A program made the position numbers and the translations under genes. From Typhlomys cinereus (lineage: Eukaryota; Chordata; Mammalia; Rodentia; Platacanthomyidae), in NCBI GenBank assembly GCA_023101885.1, contig JALPQD010000102.1:4276971-4340970 (forward strand): a DNA stretch of 64,000 nucleotides, in the 5' to 3' direction. Positions 37,136-47,485 of the stretch are shown here, piece by piece (within the stretch, counting starts at the first letter, position 1; each line of letters begins with the position of its first letter). Below the pieces are notes generated by a model. That model was not told where the DNA came from. It made no database searches and saw only the letters and a program-made list of their open reading frames with translations.

Positions 37136-37300
37136 TTTGTCCAGATTGACAGAAAGTACACACTAATACCAAGGGCTGAGGGAACAGGTCATAACATGTC
37201 CATGCATCCACAGGACTTCTGAGAGAGTGATGAATCCTACTTGCCAGACCAGCATGCTGGTCAAGTATACCAAAGGATGCCAACTTCCTTAACCTTATTC
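37136..37300. repeat. Old interspersed repeat, copy A
   Basis: 'taataccaagggctgaggga', 'acaggtcataacatgtccat' and 'ccagaccagcatgctggtca' recur in diverged form at 37517-37680, so both are copies of one old family or a decayed tandem duplication with about 380 bp offset. Confidence 0.5.
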
Positions 37301-37516
37301 ACCTGCCCAAAAAGTAGTCCTACCACCATGAGCTGGGCATTCCTTATCTACTAGATAATCTTCTGTAGGCTCACTATAAACTACTCAATTATCAATTCTC
37401 TACATCTTGGAGCAATTAGCCTGCATTGTTGATAATAAATCCACAACTAAATGGCTCACAGGGAAACAAGGGGTTTATTTTGGTTTATGATTAGATTGTC
37501 TGGTTAAAGATTTTTT

Positions 37517-37680
37517 GTCCAACTTGGCAGGAGAATCCCACACCAGTACCAAGAGAAGGGAGAACTGGCCATACCATATCCATGGGACTGTTGAAAGGGC
37601 CAATTCTTACTTTCCAGACTAGTATGTCTGACAAAATATGCAAAAAGATGCATTAGTTTTCTCCTGCTGGATATTTGCAT
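37517..37680. repeat. Old interspersed repeat, copy B
   Basis: 'ccagtaccaagagaagggag', 'aactggccataccatatcca' and 'tttccagactagtatgtctg' match copy A at 37136-37300 at perhaps two positions in three by eye. Just upstream, 'ggggtttattttggtttatg' resembles the unnamed rodent repeat at 12330 and 38840. Confidence 0.5.
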
Positions 37681-38034
37681 GTCATTCTCCCATCAGAAAA
37701 TGGATTCTTTCATCTAAAATGGCTTTTCATTTCTTTCATTGATAGATTATGCCAGAAGTTGTACATTGCCAGTTCTGGTTCTAATTCTTAATTACCTAGC
37801 AGCTTCCATACCTGCTCTAGGAAACCCAAAGAGTAGTGTGCAGGTAACATCATCACAACATGTGTCGGTAACTTCCTCCAGCTCTTGCAGCCATTCTATG
37901 ATCCAGTCACTCCAGTTTTGCCTGTAGTTCAGCTCATGTAGCTGAAGACCAAAATAAAATTCTGGAGAAGCAGTCTGCCTTTCAGTTACTCATCCATGGA
38001 ACTGTGAATATAATATTTTTTAATGTTATACAAC
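37681..38034. other. Unique sequence
   Basis: No feature recognised. Confidence 0.4.
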
Positions 38035-38047
38035 AATTGAAACTTGG

Positions 38048-38322
38048 GGCTGGAGAGGTGGCTCAGGGATAAAGTCTCTGCCTTACAGGCAGAAGGTCCT
38101 GAGTTCGGATCCTAGACCCCACCTATAGACGCTGGACAGAAGCGGGGGCAGCCTGCATTTCTGGTCCTGGTAGGGCAGAGCCCGTGAATCCCCAGGCAGA
38201 AGTAAACAAGGAGGAGGTGGAGGCGGTCCATGGTGGTTCCTGAATTTACCCATGGTTCTAAACACACACACACACACACATACACACATGCACACATACG
38301 CACAATTGAATAAATTAAAAAA
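38048..38322 (+). repeat. B2-like tRNA-derived SINE with perfect TSD
   Basis: Full head 'ggctggagaggtggctcagg', B box 'gagttcggatcc', body 'ggtcctggtagggcagagcc', a short interrupted (CA)n and an 'attgaataaattaaaa' tail. The 13-bp TSD 'aattgaaacttgg' lies at 38035-38047 and 38323-38335. Confidence 0.95.
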
Positions 38323-38335
38323 AATTGAAACTTGG

Positions 38336-38839
38336 CCTCACTTCCTATGAATCTCTATTTCTAAAACACTTGTAAGTTAACTGTAAGAAAAAAATGTCCT
38401 GTTGAAACCTAATAAATAGCTTTATTCTACTCAAAAGAAACAAAAAGTGCAAGAATCCACAGTGCACCTAACTCCTGCTATTTCTTCTAAATCTGCCCAT
38501 TACTGAGAAGGAGTTTATTGACTGATACAACTTTGTCCTTAGGATAAGTTTTATGTCTTTGTTGCTTTACAACATATCAATTCAAATTTTTGTAAAGTTT
38601 TCCAGTACAAATATGTATCTGCCTGTCTGGTTCAAATTAGAATAAAATGTCTGCTTGTAGGAAAACTGATTCGTTTATAGAATTTAAACAAGTTTGGAAA
38701 GCCATCCAAATTTTCTTCATAATATCAAATTTGGTTCTGTGTATGTCTGTTTTTATGTGTGTATGCATATATTATTTGGTCAAATACATACCATTCTTTC
38801 AGTCACTTTACATCTCTTCAATAGCCATGAAAAGAGTCT
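38336..38839. other. Unique AT-rich sequence
   Basis: No feature recognised. Confidence 0.45.
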
Positions 38840-39125
38840 GTCTCGGTTGCTGGGACAGAATAAATAAAAACAATAGCTTAAGGAAGGAAAGGTTTGTTTT
38901 GGCTCAGAATTTGAGAGTACAGTTCATCATGATGGGAAAGTCATGGCAGCAGGAACTTGAAACATTTGGTCCCACTGTATCAGCAGTCCAGAGGAACATG
39001 GTGAATGTTCCTTTCCAGTTGACTTTCTCCTTTTCATTCAGTTTAAGACTCCAGCCCATGATGGTACCATCCATATTTAAGATTGATCTTCCCACTTTAA
39101 TTAAACTAATCTAGAAAATTCCTTG
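38840..39125 (+). repeat. Old rodent interspersed repeat (family not named)
   Basis: 'gtctcggttgctgggaca', 'gcttaaggaaggaaaggt', 'ttgttttggctcagaatttg', 'tacagttcatcatgatggga', 'gactccagcccatgatggta' and 'gatcttcccactttaattaa' form the same ordered set as at 12330-12720. The full-length L1 starts about 50 bp to the right. The 155-codon frame here is repeat text. Confidence 0.65.
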
Positions 39126-39176
39126 TGAATGTGCCCAGAGTCATTACCATCGTAAATGTTAAAAATCATGATGTTG

Positions 39177-40044
39177 GCCTCCCGCCTGCTTGCCCGCCCA
39201 AGATGGGACCCGCTCTCGGTCGGTCCTCCATGCCAAGTGATTTACCCAGCCCCCAGGTCGTCCCTGCCCCAGCTCCTCCTACCAGCCAGCCCGGGGAACA
39301 CCCAGGCTGCACCCGGTTTGCCTGGCACACGCCCTAGGCCCCAGCCCCATTTCTTCCTCCTGCCCACCTGCCCGACTGCCTGACTGACTGGGACAGGACT
39401 TGCTCTCATTCCTCCATCCCTGGAGCCTGGGTGGGCCACTAAGCCAAGTCACAGGTCCCAGGTGAAGAGTTCTGCCATTACCATCAGCCCCTCTACCCCT
39501 CTGAACCACTAGGGACCCTAGCTCGTGGTCCACCGAGGACACACTGCTATTCAGAATTCAACAGAATCCAAAGAAAACCCAAGCAAAGCTCTAAGGGACA
39601 AAGGACATATATCTGAAGTCCTCTAAAATCATCCTATCACATGGGAGAGATTCTTCACATCCAGCCCAAAGATAAGTAAACCTCTTTTTTTTTTTATCAT
39701 ACTGCTCCTTTTTTAGTATTAATCACTGTAGATTAACTTTTCCATACAGCCACCCCAAAAATATATACAACTTCAAGGATTATATCACTTACCCTCACAT
39801 ATCACCAAGATACTAAATTGTAAAAGTGCATTACCATACTAATATTCACCCCCTGTCTACTTAACCTGACTCAATTGATGTACTAACAGCCTAATAGCCT
39901 GATCTAGGAAATAATACTAACAACAGACAAAGGAACCCAACTACAAGGCAAGCACTAGCAATAACTGTTCGAGAGTAATAATACCAACTAAATTAGTTCA
40001 GTCAAAAACACAGAAATTGAAAGGTCTTAAGAGTCAAAATGACA
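39177..40044 (+). promoter_or_regulatory. L1 5'UTR (non-monomeric type)
   Basis: The first ~380 bp are GC-rich with CpGs; the remainder is A-rich. A 'caagatggga' stretch near 39198 resembles a YY1-type site, which in human L1 lies near the 5' end; the comparison is mine. Only about 50 bp before ORF1 ('ttcagtcaaaaacacagaaa', 'aggtcttaagagtcaaaa') aligns with the minus-strand L1 at 63 kb; upstream of that the two 5'UTRs are unrelated. Confidence 0.7.
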
Positions 40045-41100
40045 ATGCCCAAGTCAAAGTGCAGATCCATGAGAAATAAAATCAAGGAAGACAAATCTCC
40101 CACCAACAGAATTAACCCCATAATGAAGGATTCCATCTAGAACAAACTCACAGATAATAGCCAAGAAAGCCAGACCCAAGATAATAACTTTCAAAGTATG
40201 ATCATTACCATGATTAATACTATAAAAGAGGAAATCCAGGAGGAATTAAACAACCGCATCAACCACTTTGAACAGGGACACAACAGACACTAGGAGGAGT
40301 TGAGAAAAACAGTTCAAGAAACAAAATTAGACATAGAGCAGTTAAAACAGTCTCAGGCAGAATTTAAAATCGAACTAAAAGACAAGTTATCTTCAACCCA
40401 GAACTCAACAGAGTCTTAGCAGCAGAATTAACAAAGCAGAAAATAGAATTTCAGATCTTGAAGACAAAGTGGAAGAATTAACCAACTCAGTGAAAGAGGT
40501 TCTTAAAGCCAAAAAGATACTTGAGAGGAATATTCAAGAGATACGGGACACCCTGAAGAAGTCTAACATGCACATTCATGGAATACCAGAGCAAGAATCT
40601 CACACCTGAGCAAATTTTTCAAATTATCATAAATGAAAATTTCCCTCAACTAAAGAATGAGAGATCCATCCTAATACAAGAGGCATTCTGCACCCCAAAC
40701 AGATATGACCAAAATAGAAAATCACCATAGCAAATAGTAGTCAAAACACTCCATATTCAAGACAAAGAAAAGGTGCTGAGAGCTTCAAGGGAAAAAAAAA
40801 CAAGTCACTTTTAAATGTAAACCTATTAAAATAACAAACGACTTCTCAATGGAAACAGTAAAAGCAAGAAGAGCTTGAAGAGATATACTTCAAGTATTAA
40901 ATGAGCAAAAATGTCAACCCAGACGGATATACCCGGCAAAACTATCCATCATGATTGAGAGAGAAAGAAAAGATTTCCAGCACAAAGACAACTTGAAGGC
41001 TTACATGTCTACCAAGCCAGGGCTTCAAAAAATGCTAGAAATGATACTCAAGCTTGAAGACAAAAGCAAGTGTATCCAGGAGGACAGAAGGGAAATATAA
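40045..41100 (+). pseudogene. L1 ORF1, broken
   Basis: ORF1 encodes the RNA-binding, trimer-forming L1 chaperone. An ATG at 40045 (another 6 bp upstream in frame) opens 'MPKSKCRSMRN'. Visible parts: a Lys/Gln/Glu-rich coiled-coil stretch (about 40290-40540), a central segment with 'MHIHGIPEQES', and a C-terminal region ending near 'KARRA'. Breaks: TAG at codon 32 (40138-40140), TAG at 40291, a frameshift near 40412, a small deletion near 40600, and TGA at 40876-40878 where I expect Trp; the reading continues in that frame to TAA at 41098-41100. The codon-32 TAG and the Trp-site TGA are both shared with the other ORF1 copy. Confidence 0.85.
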
Positions 41101-44100
41101 TATCACCAAAACCTAAATGTCAAACAATACATTTACAAAAGCCACTAAACATAAAACATGTCCAGAATTAAAAATAGTTTCTCCATTATAACATTAAATA
41201 TCAATGGTATTAACTCACTGGTCAAGAGACACAGATTACAAACTTGGATTAAAAAACACAAACCATCAATCTGGTGCCTTCAGGAAACTCATCTCACCAC
41301 AAAAGATAGGCACATCCTAAAAATAAAGGGCTGGTCAAAAATTCTGCAAGCTAATGGGAACAGGAAACAGGCAGGAATAGCCATTATACTTTCTGACAAA
41401 GTGGAGTTCGAATCAAAAAAAATCATAAAAGATACAGATAGATACTACATTTTAGTCACAAGTACAATTCACCAGGAAGACTTCACAATACTGAGCATAT
41501 ATGCACCTAATACGGGCCCCTCCACATTCATTAAGAAAACCCTACAGCGTGTAAAGCAAGAAATCAACCCCCAAACAATAATTCTTGGGGATTTCAACAC
41601 TTCTCTCTTAATATGGAATAGATCAACAGGCTGAAAGTTTAACAGAGACACTTTAGAACTCAACCAAACACTTAAAGAAATGGACCTTACAGAACTCTAT
41701 CAAACTTTTCATCCATGCACCAAAGAATACACATTTTTCTCAGCAGCACACGGAACTTCCTCCAAAATAGATTACATATTAGGCCTCAAAACGAAATCTC
41801 CACATATACAGAAAAGTTGAAATTCTAGCCTGTACCCTTATCAGACCACCATGGTCTAAAGCTTGTAATCCACAACACAATAAACAACAGAAAATACACT
41901 AACTTCTGGAAATTTAACACTATGATGCTGAATGAGAATTAGATTCAGGAAGAAATTAAAAAGGAAATTCAAGATTTTCTGAAAGTGAATGATAATGAAA
42001 ATACAACTTATCAAAATCTTGGGGACACAATGAAAGCTGTCCTAAGAGGTAAGCTCATAGCTCTTAATGCCTACATCAAAAAAATGGAAACAACAGAAAT
42101 ACATAACCTAACAATGCAGCTTAAAGCTTTAGAGACACAAGAACAATCTGATCCCAAAAGCAGTAAAAGAGAAGAGATTAGCAAAATAAGGGGAGAAATA
42201 TCTGAAATTGAGATTAGGAAAACGATACAGAGAATCAACCAGTCAAAAAACTGGTTCTTTAAAAAAATCAATAAGATTGATACACCCCTAGCTAAATTAA
42301 CCCAAAGCAAGAGAGAAGAAACTCAAATTAACAAAATTAGAAATGAAATGGAGTTATCACTACAGATCCCCAAGAAATTCAGAGTTTTATAACATCATAT
42401 TTCAAAAACTTGTACTCTGTGAAATATGACAACACAAAAGAAATGGATGAATTCCTAAGTAACAACTTAATTAAATTGGAAGTTGTAAATTATTTAAAAA
42501 GTCCTATAACATATGAGGAAATCAATGATGTAATCTCGAATCTTCCCACCAAGAAATGTCCTGGACCAGATGGATTCAGCACAGAGTTCTACCAGAGATT
42601 TAAGAAGGTAATAACACCAATACTCCTTAAACTATTCCAACAAATAGCAAAGGAAGGAACACTACCAGATTATTTCTACGAAGCTCATATTGTCTTAATC
42701 CCAAAACCTAATGAAGATACACTTAAAAAAGAAAACTATAGGCCGATCTCTTTGATGAACACAGATGCAAAGATTCTCAACAAAGTCTTAGCAAATTGAA
42801 TTCAAAAACATACCAAAAAGATCATTCACGGGGATGAAGTAGGCTTTATCCCAGGCACACAAGGTTGGTTCAACATATGCAAATCAATAAACATATCCAC
42901 CATATAAACCAGTCTAAAATTCAAGACCACATGATACTCTCGATACATGCAGAAAAAGCTTTTGACAAGATCCAACAGCCTTTTAAGATCAAAACCCTAA
43001 AGACAGTTGGAATAGAAGGAACCTTCGTCAATATAATAAAAGCTGTCTACAACAAGCCCATAGCAAGGATTATACTCAATGGGGAAAAACTTGAGGCATT
43101 TCGACTTCAATCAGGAACTAGACAAGGCTGTCCACTCTCACCACTTCTATTCACTATTGTACTTGAAGTCTTAGCTGAAGCCATAAGATAAGAAAGGGAC
43201 AGAAAAGGGATTCAAATTGGCAAGGAAGAAGTCATGTTATCTCTATTTGCTGATGACATGATTTTATACCTGAGTAATCCCAAAAACTCCACCAGGAAAC
43301 TCCTGCAACTAATACAGAAGTTCAGCAGGGTGGCAGGATACAAAATAAACATACAAAAATCAGTGGCCCTGCTATATGCACAGAATGAAAGAAGTGAAAA
43401 AGCGCTGAGAGAAACAAACACATTTACTATGGCCCTTAAAAAAATGAAATACCTTGGTATAAACCTAACCAAGGAAGTAAGTGACCATTACAATGAAAAC
43501 TTTAAAATCCTAAAGAAAGAAATTACAGAAGTCACTAGAAGGTGGAAAGACCTACCATGTTCCTGGATTGGTAGAATCAATATCATAAAAATGACCATCC
43601 TACCAAAGGCAATATACAGATTCAATGCTATACCAATCAAAATCCCAAAGCAATTCTTCAAAGAAGTTGACCAAACAATCTCAACATTCATATGGAGGCA
43701 CAAAAGACCCAAGATAGTAAAGACAATCCTGAGTAACAAAAACACTGTTGGAGGTACCACCATACCAAACCTTAGTCTATACTACAAATCCATAGTTGTA
43801 AAAACAGCCTGGTATTGGCTCCAAGATAGACACACAGATCAATGGATAAGAGTTGAAGACCCAGATATAAGCCCAGACAATTACAGTCATTTGATTTTTG
43901 ACAAAGGGGCCCAAAAAATCCAATGGAAAAATAACAGCATCTTCAACAAAAGCTGTGGGCAAAACCGGATATCCACATGTAGAAGATTAAAACTGGACCC
44001 ATACTTGTCACCATGTGCAAGACTTAATTCCAAATGGATCAAGGATCTCAATATAATGCCAGAGACTATAAAAACCTTAATTGAAAGGGAGGGAACTCCC

Positions 44101-44714
44101 TGGAGCTGATTGGACTAGGCCAACAATTCCTAATCAGAAATCTAATAGCGCAGTCAATACAACCAACACTCAACAGAAGGGATCTTATGAAATTAAAGAG
44201 CTTCTGTTCAGATAAAGAGATTGTAACTTGAGCACAAAGGTAACCCACAGAATGGGAGAAAATCTTCACTAACCATGTATCTGATAGAGCTCTATTATCC
44301 AGAGTGCACAAAGAACTTAGAAAACTAAACACCAAGGAAACAAATGGCCCAATTAAAAAATGGGCCCTGGAACTTAAAAGAAACTTTACCAAGGACGAAA
44401 TTAAAATGTCTAACAAATATCTTAAAAAATGCTCCACATCCTGGGCATATAGGAAAGCCACTGAATTTTTGTACATTTATTTTGTATGCTGCTACCCTGC
44501 TAAACTTCTCAATTAGTTCCAGGAGCTTTCTGGTGGTTTTTTTGGGATCACTCAGGTATAAGATCATGTCATCTGCAAATAGGGATAGCTTGACTTCTTC
44601 CTTGCCAATTTGAATCCCTTTTCTGTCCCTTTCTTGTCTTATGGCTTCAGCTAGCACTTCAAGTACAATATTGAATAGAAGTGGTGAGAGTGAATAGCCT
44701 CATCTAGTTCCTGA

Positions 44715-45752
44715 TCAAAGTGGGAATGCTTCCAGTTTTTCCCCATTGAGTATAATCCTTGCTGTGGGCTTGTTGTATACTGCTTTTATTATATTGATAA
44801 AGGTTCCTTCCATTCCTACTGTTTCTAGCGTTTTGGTCATAAAAGGCTGTTGGATCTTGTCAAAAGCTTTTACTGCATCTATCAAGAGTATCATGTGTTT
44901 TTGAGCTTTGGACTGGTTTATATTATGAATTACATTTATTGATTTGCATATGTTGAACCAACCTTGTGTGCCTGGGATAAAGCCTACTTGGTCCCCGTGA
45001 ATGATCTTTTTCATATGTTTGTGAATCCGATATGCTAAGACTTTGTTGAGAATCTTTGCATCTGTGTTCATCAAAGAGATTGGCCTATAGTTTTCTTTTT
45101 TAAGTGTATCTTTATTAGGTTTTGAAATTAAAACAATATTAGCTTCATAGAAGGAATTTGGTAGTGTTCCTTCCTTTGCTATTTGTTGGAACAGTTTAAG
45201 GAGTATTGGTGTTATTAACTCCTTAAATCTCTGGTAGAACTCTGTGCTGAATCCATCTGGTCCAGGACATTTTTTGGTGGGAAGATTCGAGATTACTTTC
45301 TCAATTTCCTTATATGTTATAGAACTATTTAAATAATTCACAACTTCCTGATTCAATTTAGGTAAGTTGTGTTTACTTAGGAATTCATCCATTTCTTTTG
45401 TGTTGTCATATTTCACAGAGTATAAGCTTTTAAAATATGATGTTATAATACTCTGAATTTCTTGGGGATCCGTAGTGATAACTCCATGTTCATTTCTAAT
45501 TTTGTTAATTTGGGTTTTCTCTCTCCTGCTTTTGGTTAATTTAGCTAGGGGTGTACCAATCTTATTAATTTTTTTCAAAGAACCAGCTATTGACTGGTTG
45601 ATTTTCTCTATCATTTTCCTAATCTCTATTTCAGATATTTCTCCCCTTATTTTGCTAATCTCTTCTCTTCTACTGCTTTTGGGATCAGATTGCTCTAGTT
45701 TTTCTAAAGCTTTAAGCTGCATTGTTAAGTTTTTTATTTCTGATGTTCCCAA
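44715..45752 (-). pseudogene. L1 ORF2 fragment, reverse-transcriptase N-terminal half
   Basis: 345 open codons, the longest frame in the window. They cover the '[16 protein letters not shown]' linker, '[20 protein letters not shown]' (start of the RT domain), '[17 protein letters not shown]' and '[13 protein letters not shown]', and end just before the '[14 protein letters not shown]' motif. The FADD catalytic motif follows in another frame at 44568-44579. It lacks endonuclease and C-terminus, sits inside the inverted part of the nested L1 and has no promoter, so it is a relic. Confidence 0.93.
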
Positions 45753-47172
45753 TTTTTGATGTAGGCATTACGAGCTATGAACTTACCTCTTAGGACAGCT
45801 TTCAATGTGTCCCAGAGATTTTGGTAAATTCCCTTTTCCTATATGCCCAGAATGAAAGAAGTGAAAAAACCCTGAGAGAAGCAATCTCATTTACTATAGC
45901 CCCTAAAAAAATGAAATACCTTGGTATAAACCTAACCAAGGAAGTAAGTGACCTTTATAATGAAAACTTTAAAACCCTCAAGAAAGGAATTGCAGAAGAC
46001 ACCAGAAGGTGGAAAGACCTCCCGTGTTCCTGGATTGGCAGAATCAACATCGTAAAAATGACCATCCTACCAAAGGCAATATACAGATTCTATGCTATAC
46101 CAATTAAAATCCCAAAGCAATTCTTTAAAGAAGTTGACCAAACAATCTCAACATTCATATAAAAGCACAAAAGATCCAGGATAGCAAAAACAATCCTGAG
46201 TAACAAAAACACTGCTGGAGGTATCACCATACCATTCCTTAGCCTATACTACAAATCCATAGTAGTAAAAACAACCTGGTACTGGCTCCAAAATAGACAC
46301 ACAGATCAATGGATAAGGGTTGAATACCCAGATATAAGCCCACAAAATTACAGACATTTGGTCTTTGACAAAGGGGCCCAAAAAATCCAATGGAAAAAGA
46401 ACAGTATCTTCAACAAATGGTGCTGGCAAAACTGGATCTCCACATGCAGAAGATTAAAACTGGACCGGTACTTGTCACCTTTTACAAGACTTAATTACAA
46501 ATGGATCAAGGACCTTGATTTAAGGCCAGAGACTATAAAAACCATAGTTGAAAGGATAGGGAACTCCCTTGAGCTGATTGGGCTAGGCCAACATTTCCTA
46601 AACAGACATCCAATGGCACAGTCACTGCTACCAACTCTCAACAGTTGGGATCTTGTGAAATTAAAGAGCTTCTGTTCAGATAAAGAGATTGTAACATGAG
46701 CTCAAAGGCAACTCACAGAATGGGAGAAAATCTTCACTAACCACATATCTGATAGAGCTCTATTATCCAGAGTGCACAAAGAACTTAGAAAACTAAGCAC
46801 CAAGGAAACTAATGGCCCAACTAAAAAATGGGCCCTGGATTTTAAAAGAAACCTTACTAGGGATGAAATTAAAATGTCTAACAAATATCTTAAAAAATGT
46901 TCCACTTCCTTAGCCATCAGGCAAACACAAATGAAAATTTCTCTGAGATATCATCTCACCCCGGTCAGGATGGCAAAAATCCACAATACAAACAACACCA
47001 AATGCTGGAGAGGATGTGGAGAGAGGGGGACTCTCCTACATTGCTGGTGGGAATGCAGGCTCATACAGTCACTTTGGCGAGCCGTCTGGAGATTCTTAAA
47101 GGAATTAAAGATTGAAATGCCATATGACCCTGAAATTCCATTTTTGGGAATAACCCCCCATACAGCAGAGGT

Positions 47173-47485
47173 TGGGCCTCTTTTAATTTCCAGGGCCCAT
47201 TTTTTAATTGGGCCGTTAGTTTCCTTGGTGTTAGTTTTCTAAGTTCTTTGTGCACTCTGGATAATAGAGCTCTGTCAGATATGTGGTTAGTGATGATTTT
47301 CTCCCATTCTGTGAGTTGCCTTTGAGCTCATGTTACAATCTCTTTATCTGAACAGAAGCTCTTTAATTTCACAAGATCCCAACTGTTGAGAGTTGGTAGC
47401 AGTGACTGTGCCATTGGATGTCTGTTTAGGAAATGTTGGCCTAGCCCAATCAGCTCAAGGGAGTTCCCTATCCTTTCAACTATGG
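47173..47485 (-). repeat. Second inverted ORF2 segment inside the nested L1
   Basis: This ~313-bp piece is the reverse complement of 46542-46855 of the same element. About the first 195 bp from the 'ccatagttgaaagg' side look identical, including variants private to this copy ('HPMAQSLLPTLNSWDL'), and about six differences fall in the remainder. It replaces the last part of ORF2 and early 3'UTR, so the nested L1 has two inversions. The arms form an inverted repeat with a ~317-bp spacer. Confidence 0.88.

Noticed and set aside
44715..45752. An active reverse-transcriptase gene
   Set aside because: The 345 codons are part of an inverted L1 fragment; FADD lies out of frame downstream, and endonuclease, C-terminus and promoter are missing.
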